The notes below the pieces were generated by a model, which searched no databases, had not been told where the DNA came from, and saw only the letters and a program-made list of their open reading frames with translations. The position numbers and the translations under genes are program-made. 64,000 nt of DNA from Streptomyces sp. NBC_00154 (GTDB lineage Bacteria > Actinomycetota > Actinomycetes > Streptomycetales > Streptomycetaceae): the NCBI RefSeq assembly GCF_026342835.1, contig NZ_JAPEMI010000001.1, positions 1,122,501 to 1,186,500 of the forward strand, given 5' to 3'. Below, piece after piece: positions 10,527 through 18,936 of this stretch. Each line of letters begins with the position of its first letter. The stretch's first letter is position 1.

Positions 10527-12008
10527 TCAGCTGGTGAGGGCTCTCGCTCTGGCGAAGACGTCCAGCACTGCCAGGCAGAGCGGGACCAGGGAGAGGAGGA
10601 GGGCGCTCTCCGTGAGGTCGAGGAGGCGGCCCCAGAACGGGGAGAGGCCCTTACGGGGAATGATCAGACCGATCGCCGTCAGCAGTGCGGCGCCCGCGGC
10701 CACGGCCGCGGAGAGCCAGACCGTTCGGATGTCCAGGGAGCCGCTGTCCCCGTACCGGGCCAGCTCCCTCACCAGGTCGGCCGGCGGGTTCAGGGAGAGG
10801 CCGAGGATCAGCAGGGCGACCGCGCCGATGCCCGCCACCAGGACGCAGGCGACCTGCGAGGTGTAGCGGAAGAGGCGGGTGCGCAGCAGCATCGCGAGTC
10901 CGGCGGCGAGGGCGAGGAGCCGGCCCCAGACGTTGCCGGAGAAGCCCAGGACGGCGGCGGACCCGACGACGACGGCCGCGCAGCCGCCGACCAGGCCGAG
11001 CAGCATCTCGTGGCCGCGGCGGGCCTGGGCGGCGATGCGGTCGGCGTCGACGGGGACGCCTTCGGGCTCCGGGGAGGCGTTCGGGTCCGCGAAGCTGTCG
11101 TCGTAACCCTCCGGGGCGGTGCGTGGCGATGCGTAACCGATGGGCAGCCGGGCGAAGCGGGCGGAGAGGCCGGGCAGGAAGGCGACGAGGCCGAGGGCGA
11201 CCGGGGCGCAGACCGCGGCGGTCCCGGTGGCGGAGACCCCGGTGAGGATCGCGACAAAGGTGGCGAGGGTGCCGACGGTGGCGACGAAGGTCGCCGCGAC
11301 GAACGGGGCGTCGCCGCTCGGGGTCAGAGCGACCAGGACGACGGACGCGACCAGGACGGCCACGCAGCCGAGCAGGAACTGCAGCCGTCCGGGGCCCTGG
11401 CCGGCATCCGGGCCGATGATGCCGGAGCCTGCGATGAGTACGAGGGGCAGCGCGCCGAGGCCGAGTGCGACGGCGGTGGCGCGATCCCCGTAGACCCGGG
11501 CGCGTACCCCCGCGAACGCGGTGAGCAGCAGTCCGGCGGAGCCCGCGATGATGCCGGGCAGGCTGTGCATGTCGTGCCGGACGGGGTCGGCGAACCAGAG
11601 GACGAAGCCCATCAGCACGAGGAGCAGTACGCCGCCCAGCAGACCGGCGCCGCGCAGCAGTTCGTCGCTCCACAGGTGGCGGTCCCGGGTGACGGCCGAG
11701 GCGACGGCGTCCGACACGTCGTCGAAGACGGCGGGTGGCAGTGACTGCGCGAACGGGCGCAGGCTGAGCAGTTCGCCGTCGAGCACCCGCTGGGCGGCGA
11801 GCGTGCGCGCCCCGTCGAGCACCGTGCCGTCGCGGCGCACCAGGTGGTAGCCGGTGGGGTGGCCGGCTGCCTGGGTCTGGCCGGTGAGACGGAGGATCTC
11901 CGGGTAGATGTCGGCGACTGCGATGTCCTCCGGCAGGGCGACGTCGATACGGCTGTCGGGCGCCACGACAGTGACGCGGCAGAAGCCCGTCGCTGCAGTC
12001 GTACTCAC
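10527..12008 (-). CDS. eccD: Type VII secretion integral membrane protein EccD
   Basis: Forms the multi-spanning membrane channel component of ESX secretion. The 493-residue protein starts with a cytosolic ubiquitin-like (YukD-type) domain (about residues 10-90: CRVTVVAPDSRIDVALPEDIAVADIYPEILR in pieces), followed by roughly eleven hydrophobic segments to the C-terminus, the standard EccD plan. GTG start at 12008 with AGGGGGA upstream. It is divergent from eccC, with a 187-bp shared promoter region that has a TAGGGT-like -10 on the minus strand and TAGGAT (12086-12091) on the plus strand, both with weak -35 boxes. Confidence 0.93.
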   Translation of the reverse strand: MSTTAATGFCRVTVVAPDSRIDVALPEDIAVADIYPEILRLTGQTQAAGHPTGYHLVRRDGTVLDGARTLAAQRVLDGELLSLRPFAQSLPPAVFDDVSDAVASAVTRDRHLWSDELLRGAGLLGGVLLLVLMGFVLWFADPVRHDMHSLPGIIAGSAGLLLTAFAGVRARVYGDRATAVALGLGALPLVLIAGSGIIGPDAGQGPGRLQFLLGCVAVLVASVVLVALTPSGDAPFVAATFVATVGTLATFVAILTGVSATGTAAVCAPVALGLVAFLPGLSARFARLPIGYASPRTAPEGYDDSFADPNASPEPEGVPVDADRIAAQARRGHEMLLGLVGGCAAVVVGSAAVLGFSGNVWGRLLALAAGLAMLLRTRLFRYTSQVACVLVAGIGAVALLILGLSLNPPADLVRELARYGDSGSLDIRTVWLSAAVAAGAALLTAIGLIIPRKGLSPFWGRLLDLTESALLLSLVPLCLAVLDVFARARALTS

Positions 12009-12195
12009 GTGTCTGGTCCCCCTGATTCGCGGTTGCGCACGGTGCGCGCGCCACCCTACCGGGAGGAGGAAAGGTGATCGGCAAGTAGGATCGCCGTCGC
12101 GCGGAGGGACGTCCGCAAGCAAAGGCAGCCACGGGGGGCTTCGGTGCGGGTTCGACCGGTCTTCCGCCCGTCCGTACCGAGGGATTGATGTTCCG

Positions 12196-15100
12196 GTGAG
12201 CCAGATCGTCGTGAAACGACCTCCGCGGTCCCTGCCGCCCGAAGTGCCCACGGACGAATTGACGTTGGAGGCCCCTCCCGAACTGCCGCGCGGGCAGCAG
12301 GAGGGCATGCTGATGCAGATCCTGCCGGTGCTCGGCATGGGTTCGTCGGTGGTCTTCTTCTTCTCGCCGCAGGCTCCTCCGTTCATGCGCATCATGGGCG
12401 TTCTGATGCTTGTCTCGACCGTCGGCATGGTGATCGCGCAGCTCGTCCGCCACCGCCGCGGTACGCAGGGGCAAATGGCAGATGTGCGACGCGACTACCT
12501 CAAATACTTGGCGCAGACGCGGCGTACGGTGCGCCGGACCGCGCGCGCTCAACGCGACGTACAGCTGTATCTGCAGCCCGCTCCTGAGCAGTTGTGGTCG
12601 GTGGTCGCCGAGGGCAGCCGGGTGTGGGAACGGCGGGTCGGGGACCACGACTTCGGGCAGGTACGGGTCGGGCTCGGGGCGCAGCAACTGTCGACTCCGC
12701 TGATCGCCCCGGACACCGCGCCGGTGGATGAGCTGGAGCCGATGTGTGCGGGGGCGATGCAGCAACTCCTCGCGGTGCACGGGTCGTTGGACGGACTGCC
12801 GATGGCTGTGTCGATGCGGGCCTTCTATCACGTGACGGTCTCCGGTCAGCCGGAGGCGGCGCAGTCGGCGGCGCGGGCGCTGGTCGCACAGCTGGTGACG
12901 CTGCACTCCCCCGAGGATCTGATGGTCGCCGTGGTGGCCGCGCCGGGTGCGGTGGCACGCTGGGACTGGACGAAGTGGCTTCCGCACGCGCAGGTGCCCG
13001 GGCAGCTCGACGGGGCCGGTACGAAGCGGTTGTTCGGCGACGATCTGGGTGAGCTGGAGCAGCTGCTGGCGAGCCGGCTGGAGGGGCGGCCGCGGTTCGG
13101 GCGGGAGAGTCAGCCGCTGCTGGACCAGCCGCACATCGTGGTGGTCCTCGACGGCGGGATGGTGCCGCCGGATTCGTTGTTCGCGGCGGCCGAGGGGCTG
13201 CAGGGCGTGACGATCGTCGAGGTCGTCCCGGGTGAGCTGGACGAGCCGCGCGGCGGGCTGTCGGTGGTGGTGTGGCCGGGGCTGCTGCGGCTGGAGTCGG
13301 GGGCGGGACTGGCGTACGAGGGTGTGCCGGACGGGATGTCGCTGCCCGCGGCCGAGGCGCTGGCCCGGCAGCTCGCACCGCTGTGCATGGGCGGGGGCGA
13401 CGACGACGAACCGCTGCTCGCCAACCTGGACTTCACGGATCTGCTGAACCTCGGCGACGCGGGGGCGGTCGATGTGGCGCGCACCTGGCGGCCGCGGTCG
13501 GTCTCCGAGCGGCTGCGGGTGCCGATCGGGGTCGGTGAGGACGGTCAGCCGGTGATGCTGGACCTGAAGGAGGCCGCACAGGAGGGCATGGGTCCGCACG
13601 GGCTGTGTGTCGGTGCGACCGGTTCCGGCAAGTCGGAGCTGCTGCGGACGCTGGTCCTCGGGCTTGCGGTCACGCACTCCTCGGAGACGCTCAACTTCGT
13701 GCTGGCGGACTTCAAGGGTGGTGCGACGTTTGCCGGGATGTCGCACATGCCGCACGTGGCGGCGGTCATCACCAACCTGGCGGACGATCTGACCCTCGTC
13801 GACCGCATGGGTGATGCGATCCGCGGTGAGCTGCAGCGGCGGCAGGAGCTGCTGCGGTCGGCCGGCAACTACGCCAACATCCACGACTACGAGAAGGCGC
13901 GGGCGGCGGGCGCGGCGCTGGAGCCGCTGGCCTCACTGGTCCTGGTCATCGACGAGTTCTCCGAACTGCTGACCGCCAAGCCGGACTTCATCGACATGTT
14001 CATCCAGATCGGTCGCATCGGCCGCTCGCTGGGTGTGCATCTGCTGCTCGCCTCGCAGCGCCTGGAGGAGGGCAAGCTGCGCGGTCTGGACACCTATCTC
14101 TCGTACCGGATCGGGCTGCGGACCTTCTCGGCCGCCGAGTCGCGTACGGCGCTGGGGGTGCCCGACGCGTATCACCTGCCGTCGGTGCCGGGTTCGGGTT
14201 ATCTCAAGTTCGGTACGGACGAGATGACCCGGTTCAAGGCGGCGTACGTGTCGGGGACGTACCGCACAGGTGGGCCCGATCTGTCGGTGGGGACGCTCCC
14301 GGTCGAGCGGCGGCCCGCGGTGTTCAGCGCGCTGCCGGTGCCGGTGGTGTACGCGGCGCCGGACCCGGCGCATGTGGTCGCCTCGCGGACGAGTGCGGAG
14401 GACGACGCACTCGCGGACACGGTGCTCGATGTGATCGTGCGGCGCCTCGAGGGGCAGGGGGTGCCCGCCCATCAGGTGTGGCTGCCCCCGCTGGACCGGG
14501 CGCCGACGCTGGACCAGCTGCTGCCGGGGCTCGCGCCGACCGCGGATCGGGGGTTCACAGCGACGGAGTACACGCGGCCGGGTGGGCTGACCGTTCCGCT
14601 CGGTCTCATCGACAAGCCGTTCGAGCAGCGGCGTGAGGTGCTGTACCGGGACTTCTCCGGTGCGGCGGGCCACATGATGGTGATCGGCGGTCCGCAGTCC
14701 GGGAAGTCGACGATGGTGCGGACGCTGATCTCGTCGTTCGCGCTCACCCACACCCCGCACGAAGTGCAGTTCTACGGGCTCGACTTCGGCGGTGGCGGAC
14801 TGGTCTCACTGGCGGAGCTGCCGCATGTGGGCGGCATGGCGTCGCGGCTGGATCCGGAGCGGGTGCGGCGTACGGTCGCCGAGGTCGCGGGGGTGCTGAA
14901 CCGGCGCGAGGAGTTCTTCCGCGCCCACTCCATCGACTCCGTCGCCACATACCGGCGCAGGCGCGCTCTCGGTGAGCTGCCGGGCGAGCCGTGGGGCGAC
15001 GTGTTCCTGGTCGTCGACGGCTGGGGCGGCTTCCGGGCCGAGTACGAGATGCTGGAGCAGGTCGTCACGGACATCGCCTCGCGCGGTCTCGGGTACGGCG

Positions 15101-16155
15101 TCCATGTGGTGATCACGGCCGCCCGGTACATGGAGGTGCGTGCCGCGCTCAAGGACCAGATCCTCGGCCGGCTCGAACTGCGGCTCGGCGACGTCATGGA
15201 CTCCGAGTTCGACCGCAGGGTCGCGGTGAACGTTCCGCAGGGAGTGCCGGGACGCGGCCAGGTCCCGGAGAAGCTGCACTTCATGGGTGCACTGCCGCGT
15301 ATCGACTCCACGAGCAGCGCGGCGGATCTCTCCGACGGCACGGCGGCCTTCGTCGAGACGGTGAAGTCCAACTGGGTAGGTCCATCGGCGCCCGCCGTAC
15401 GGCTGCTGCCGCGGAAACTGCCCGCCGAGCAGCTGCCGAAGGGCTTCGAGTTCCCGCAGCGCGGGATCGCGATCGGTATCGACGAGACCGACCTGGAACC
15501 GGTGTTCGTCGACTTCGAGACCGATCCGTTCTTCCTGATCTTCGGCGAGAGCGAATCGGGGAAGACGAATCTGCTGCGTCTGATCGCGAAGCAGATCGCG
15601 GAGCGCTACTCGCCCGACGAGGCGAAGCTCGTCGTCGGCGACTACCGGCGGGCCCTGCTGGGCGCGCTGCCGGAGAGCCATCTGCTGGAGTACGCACCGA
15701 TGGCGAGCTCCATGCAGATGCACATGGAGGCGCTGGCCGGTGTGTTCTCGCGGCGGCAGCCGCCGACGGACGTCACGCCGCAGCAGTTGCGCGACCGCAG
15801 CTGGTGGACCGGGCCGCAGATCTTCATCATCGTCGACGACTACGACCTGGTGGCGACGAACGCGGGCAACCCGCTCGCCCCGCTCGCGGAGTATCTGCCG
15901 TTCGCCCGGGACACGGGCGTCCGGTTCGTCATCGCGCGCAACTCGGCGGGGGCCTCGCGATCGATGTACGAGTCGTTCATGCAGCGCATCAAGGAGCTGG
16001 GGGCGCAGGGCGTGGTGCTGTCCGGCGATCCGTCCGAGGGCGATCTGATCGGGCCGGTACGGGGGCATCCGATGCCGCCGGGGCGCGGGTACTTCGCCTC
16101 CCGACGGCGGGGGAACCCGCTGGTGCAGATCGGGCGGCTGCCGGAGCAGCGCTGA
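12196..16155 (+). CDS. eccC: Type VII secretion FtsK/SpoIIIE ATPase EccC
   Basis: Motor and substrate receptor of the ESX system. 1319 residues, one chain with the EccCa and EccCb parts fused. Two N-terminal transmembrane segments (about residues 39-75) precede three FtsK-like ATPase domains with Walker A motifs GATGSGKS (473), GGPQSGKS (831) and GESESGKT (1117). Only the first domain has a Walker B with catalytic Glu (LVLVIDEFSEL); the second reads FLVVDGWGG and the third IFIIVDDYD. This fits the known EccC pattern where domain 1 drives secretion and the others bind substrate and regulate. GTG start at 12196 (GAGGGA upstream at a rather long spacing). Confidence 0.96.
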   Translation: MSQIVVKRPPRSLPPEVPTDELTLEAPPELPRGQQEGMLMQILPVLGMGSSVVFFFSPQAPPFMRIMGVLMLVSTVGMVIAQLVRHRRGTQGQMADVRRDYLKYLAQTRRTVRRTARAQRDVQLYLQPAPEQLWSVVAEGSRVWERRVGDHDFGQVRVGLGAQQLSTPLIAPDTAPVDELEPMCAGAMQQLLAVHGSLDGLPMAVSMRAFYHVTVSGQPEAAQSAARALVAQLVTLHSPEDLMVAVVAAPGAVARWDWTKWLPHAQVPGQLDGAGTKRLFGDDLGELEQLLASRLEGRPRFGRESQPLLDQPHIVVVLDGGMVPPDSLFAAAEGLQGVTIVEVVPGELDEPRGGLSVVVWPGLLRLESGAGLAYEGVPDGMSLPAAEALARQLAPLCMGGGDDDEPLLANLDFTDLLNLGDAGAVDVARTWRPRSVSERLRVPIGVGEDGQPVMLDLKEAAQEGMGPHGLCVGATGSGKSELLRTLVLGLAVTHSSETLNFVLADFKGGATFAGMSHMPHVAAVITNLADDLTLVDRMGDAIRGELQRRQELLRSAGNYANIHDYEKARAAGAALEPLASLVLVIDEFSELLTAKPDFIDMFIQIGRIGRSLGVHLLLASQRLEEGKLRGLDTYLSYRIGLRTFSAAESRTALGVPDAYHLPSVPGSGYLKFGTDEMTRFKAAYVSGTYRTGGPDLSVGTLPVERRPAVFSALPVPVVYAAPDPAHVVASRTSAEDDALADTVLDVIVRRLEGQGVPAHQVWLPPLDRAPTLDQLLPGLAPTADRGFTATEYTRPGGLTVPLGLIDKPFEQRREVLYRDFSGAAGHMMVIGGPQSGKSTMVRTLISSFALTHTPHEVQFYGLDFGGGGLVSLAELPHVGGMASRLDPERVRRTVAEVAGVLNRREEFFRAHSIDSVATYRRRRALGELPGEPWGDVFLVVDGWGGFRAEYEMLEQVVTDIASRGLGYGVHVVITAARYMEVRAALKDQILGRLELRLGDVMDSEFDRRVAVNVPQGVPGRGQVPEKLHFMGALPRIDSTSSAADLSDGTAAFVETVKSNWVGPSAPAVRLLPRKLPAEQLPKGFEFPQRGIAIGIDETDLEPVFVDFETDPFFLIFGESESGKTNLLRLIAKQIAERYSPDEAKLVVGDYRRALLGALPESHLLEYAPMASSMQMHMEALAGVFSRRQPPTDVTPQQLRDRSWWTGPQIFIIVDDYDLVATNAGNPLAPLAEYLPFARDTGVRFVIARNSAGASRSMYESFMQRIKELGAQGVVLSGDPSEGDLIGPVRGHPMPPGRGYFASRRRGNPLVQIGRLPEQR

Positions 16156-16391
16156 ACCGCGGGGACCGGGAGTGGTTCCCGGCCGACGACGGTGTGGGCC
16201 AGTGCCTCAGCAGCGTCGCGGGCAACCGCAGCCGCGTCGCGTACATGCTGCGACGCGGCTTCCGTGTGGGGCGCGCGGTCCCTACCACCGCGGGTCGGAA
16301 GCTGTCCACACCGGGCCTGTGGGCCGTGGGAGCGGGGATATTCTGCACGCGGGCGACGAACATGTTCCGCCGCAGGAGAGGAAGGCATCTG
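16156..16391 (+). other. eccC-DUF397 intergenic region
   Basis: A 236-base gap with no supported gene. It contains the hairpin at 16230-16260 and, after it, the region that must drive the small downstream gene; no clear promoter was seen. Confidence 0.45.
16230..16260 (+). terminator. Hairpin downstream of eccC
   Basis: A perfect 11-bp stem (AGCCGCGTCGC/GCGACGCGGCT) with a 9-base loop starts 75 bases past the eccC stop. A plausible terminator without U-tract. Confidence 0.5.
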
Positions 16392-16625
16392 ATGGGCACG
16401 CAGCAGGAGAAGGACGAGCTGTACGCACTCGACATCTCGGGGGTCGAGTGGCTGAGTGCGCCCGGTACGGAAGAGGCCGAGGAGCGCGTCGAGATCGCGC
16501 ATCTGCCGGGCGGGGCCGTGGCGATGCGGTCCTCGCTGGATCCGGAGACGGTGCTGCGGTACACGGAGGCCGAGTGGCGGGCGTTCGTACTGGGTGCGCG
16601 GGACGGCGAGTTCGACCTGACGTAG
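16392..16625 (+). CDS. DUF397 small protein
   Basis: A 77-residue acidic protein. The middle and end (SGVEWLSA...VEIAHLPGGAVAMRSSLDPETVLRYTEAEWRAFVLGARDGEFD) have the DUF397 pattern common in Streptomyces: a W-x-x-S start, a hydrophobic strand with AMRSS, then the YTxxEWxAF helix and the GEFD end. ATG at 16392 with AGGAAGG upstream. DUF397 proteins usually sit beside an XRE-type regulator, acting as its partner; none is present here, so this copy lies alone inside the ESX locus. Function here is unknown. Confidence 0.8.
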   Translation: MGTQQEKDELYALDISGVEWLSAPGTEEAEERVEIAHLPGGAVAMRSSLDPETVLRYTEAEWRAFVLGARDGEFDLT

Positions 16626-16694
16626 GACGCCGCACGGACGGGAGAAGGGGCACGCCGCGACGAGCATGCCCCTTCCGCGTGTGCGGCGCCGCGG

Positions 16695-17000
16695 TCAGTA
16701 CGCCTCGCTGAACAGGCGCGAGGCCTTCACGTCCGTCGAGCGGTAGCTGTCCTTGCCGGACTCGATGATCTTCGCGACGTGCTCCAGGCGGGTCTTCATG
16801 TGCTCCGCCTTGCCCTTGTACTTGGACTGGAGGTGCACGTACTCCCCGTGCGCCTCACCGTCCCAGGTGTCGGTGACGACCTTCAGTGCCGCGTCCATCT
16901 CCTGGAGGTCCTTGATGATGTTCTGCGAGACCACACGGATGCGGTTCGCCATCTCCTGGACGCTCTCGTACCTGACCTTGGTGTTCGGGTCGGTCGCCAT
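16695..17000 (-). CDS. esxA: WXG100 family secreted protein EsxA-like
   Basis: ESX substrate of 101 residues. It is a helical hairpin with the W-x-G turn as WDG near residue 46 (DTWDGEA) and a C-terminal helix (MKTRLEHVAKIIESGKDSYRSTD), with a tyrosine a few residues before the end (FSEAY). ATG at 17000 with GAGGAG upstream. It is 52 bases after the second WXG100 gene, so the two form an operon and most likely a heterodimer. In S. coelicolor, EsxA and EsxB are secreted by the ESX system and needed for normal sporulation; the name here follows position and size, and A/B could be swapped. Confidence 0.9.
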   Translation of the reverse strand: MATDPNTKVRYESVQEMANRIRVVSQNIIKDLQEMDAALKVVTDTWDGEAHGEYVHLQSKYKGKAEHMKTRLEHVAKIIESGKDSYRSTDVKASRLFSEAY

Positions 17001-17052
17001 CTGTCTGCTCCTCGGTGCTCTGCGTGTGTACGGAAGCGTGCTGCGGCGCGGC

Positions 17053-17403
17053 TCAGATGCCGTTCAGCCCGGAGGTGTTGCCGGACGACGCCGGCTCCTT
17101 CACCGCGTTGAAGGCCGCACGCACCTCGTCGTCGTTGGCGTTGCTGAGGTTCTTGGTCTGGCCCACCGCGTTGAGGAGCACGTTGAGGAGCCGGCGGATC
17201 TCGTCGTGGTCCTCGTTGATCACCATCTGTGCGGATGTGAATCCGGAGGCGCCGACACCCGTCCATCCCGCGCTGACCGTCGCGAGGATGTCGGCCAACT
17301 CCCTGGACTGCTTGGACACCTGCTCCGCGGTTTCGATGATCTTGTTCTTCGCCTGGACGATCGGATCGTCGGCGAGTCCGAAACCACCTGCGGGGTTGGT
17401 CAT
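17053..17403 (-). CDS. esxB: WXG100 family secreted protein EsxB-like
   Basis: ESX substrate of 116 residues, the first gene of the esx pair. Helix-turn-helix with WTG near residue 47 (SAGWTGVGASG), a long second helix (DHDEIRRLLNVLLNAVGQTKNL), and a flexible Ser/Gly-rich C-terminal tail of about 15 residues. ATG at 17403 with AGGA upstream. A good promoter lies about 190 bases upstream on the same strand. Confidence 0.9.
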   Translation of the reverse strand: MTNPAGGFGLADDPIVQAKNKIIETAEQVSKQSRELADILATVSAGWTGVGASGFTSAQMVINEDHDEIRRLLNVLLNAVGQTKNLSNANDDEVRAAFNAVKEPASSGNTSGLNGI

Positions 17404-17592
17404 CCGGAGGTCCTATCTCTGAGTTCCCGGTCCTGTCCGCCCATCGCGGCCAGGGTTCCTGCCTGCCCCGTGTGCTCCGGTTGCGAAGTCGGGGAAGTGC
17501 GGGGACGGGGAAGGGCGTGGCAGTGTTCCCACGCCTCCAAATCGGATGCGACCACTTCTCGTTCCCCCGTCACACACGTGAAGTCAGCTACC

Positions 17593-17621
17593 ACCCTAGT
17601 CACTTCGTCATCTCTCCCCAA
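17593..17621 (-). promoter_or_regulatory. Candidate esxBA promoter
   Basis: On the minus strand TTGGGG (17616-17621) and TAGGGT (17593-17598) are separated by exactly 17 bases, a good vegetative Streptomyces promoter. It lies between mycP and esxB, pointing at the esx pair, and would give a leader of about 180 bases. The remainder of the 260-bp gap (17404-17663) shows no gene. Confidence 0.5.
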
Positions 17622-17663
17622 CTGCGCTTTATGGGGAGGGATCCACTTCACCGGGCGGTGCTG

Positions 17664-18890
17664 TCATCGCAAACCGCGTCGCCGCCGGACATCGCGGACG
17701 ACCGTCGCGGTACCGGCGACCACGGAGATCAGTACGGCCGCTATGGCCAGGGCGTAGGTCGCGTACCGCTCGCTGCGTTCCTGCGAGGTCTCCGACAGCG
17801 ACAGATGCGCGGGCGAGGGGGCCTGGGCCCGGGGCGGGGCCGGGTCGGGGTGCGGGGCGTCCTGCGGGGTGTCGTCGCCGGAGAGTGCGCGGACCGGGTC
17901 GACGACGCCCCAGCCGACGAAGTCGTCGTGGCCGGTGACCGAGCGTTCGGCGGTCTGCTCGATCCGGGCGACGATCTGGGGCGCGGTCCATTTCGGGTAC
18001 TTGGCGCGCATCAGGGCGGCTACCCCGGCGACGTACGGCGCGGAGAAACTGGTGCCGTTGTCGGTGCACTGGCCGTTGCCGGGAACGGTGGAGACGATGT
18101 CGACACCGGGTGCTGCGACGCCGACGAACGTACCGGCCTGGGAGAAGGCGGCGCGCTCGTTGTTGCGGTCCGACGAGGCGACGGCGAGGACGCCGTCGAA
18201 GGCCGCCGGATAGGTGTTCCTCAGCTTGCCGTCCATGCCGTCGTTGCCCGCGGAGGCGACCACGACGACGTCCTTGGCGAGCGCCCTGGCCACTGCCTTC
18301 CCCAGCGGGGAATCCGGGGTCAGCGACTTCGTCGTGTCCTGGGAGATGTTGATGACCTGGGCGCCCTCGGCGATCGCGTGGCCGATCGCGGCGGCCATGG
18401 TGGTGTCCTTGCCGCTGTTCTTCTCGTCGTTCTGGCGGATCGGGATGATCGTGGCCTCGGGCGCCAGGCCGACGAAGCCGGTGCCCTTGCGGGGGCGGGC
18501 GGCGATGATGCCGGCGACCTTGGTGCCGTGGCCGACCTCGTCGACGGTGCCGTCGCTCTGGCCGCCCTTGAGGTAGTCGGCGCCCGCGGAGGCGTCGACG
18601 GCGTTCTGCAGCTGCGGGTTGGTGTTGTCGACGCCGGTGTCGATGACCGCGACGCGGACGCCCCTGCCCTTGGTGTCCTGCCACAGTTCGTCGAGCAGGA
18701 CCCGCTGCAGCGACCAGGGGCGTCCCTCGTACTGCTTCTTCATCGGGAAGGCGCATTCGCCGCTGCCGTCTATCCCGACGTCGCTCCGGTCGCCGGGGTG
18801 TTCCTCGGCGTACGCCGCCCGGGGTGCCGCCAGTGCGGCCAGCGCGGCGGTGGCCGCCACCGTCAGCAGGGCCGTCTTCCGGTACAACAT
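17664..18890 (-). CDS. mycP: Type VII secretion-associated serine protease mycosin
   Basis: Membrane-anchored subtilisin-like protease of the ESX system, acting outside the cytoplasmic membrane and needed for complex stability. 408 residues: a signal peptide (about 1-28), S8 peptidase domain with Asp84 (AVIDTGVD), His121 (VGHGTKVAG) and Ser281 (GTSFSAPYVAG), a Pro-rich linker (about 338-360) and a C-terminal transmembrane helix (about 372-391) with a basic tail. All three catalytic residues are present. ATG at 18890 with GGAGAGG upstream. It follows eccB by 46 bases and is probably cotranscribed with it. Confidence 0.95.
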   Translation of the reverse strand: MLYRKTALLTVAATAALAALAAPRAAYAEEHPGDRSDVGIDGSGECAFPMKKQYEGRPWSLQRVLLDELWQDTKGRGVRVAVIDTGVDNTNPQLQNAVDASAGADYLKGGQSDGTVDEVGHGTKVAGIIAARPRKGTGFVGLAPEATIIPIRQNDEKNSGKDTTMAAAIGHAIAEGAQVINISQDTTKSLTPDSPLGKAVARALAKDVVVVASAGNDGMDGKLRNTYPAAFDGVLAVASSDRNNERAAFSQAGTFVGVAAPGVDIVSTVPGNGQCTDNGTSFSAPYVAGVAALMRAKYPKWTAPQIVARIEQTAERSVTGHDDFVGWGVVDPVRALSGDDTPQDAPHPDPAPPRAQAPSPAHLSLSETSQERSERYATYALAIAAVLISVVAGTATVVRDVRRRRGLR

Positions 18891-18936
18891 CTGTTCCTCT
18901 CCCCCGACTTCTACGAGCCCTTCGCAAATATCGCGG

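Noticed and set aside
10651..13884. 1077-residue minus-strand open frame across eccD and eccC
   Set aside because: Runs antisense through eccC and out of frame through eccD; protein is Arg/Pro/His low complexity. A high-GC artefact.
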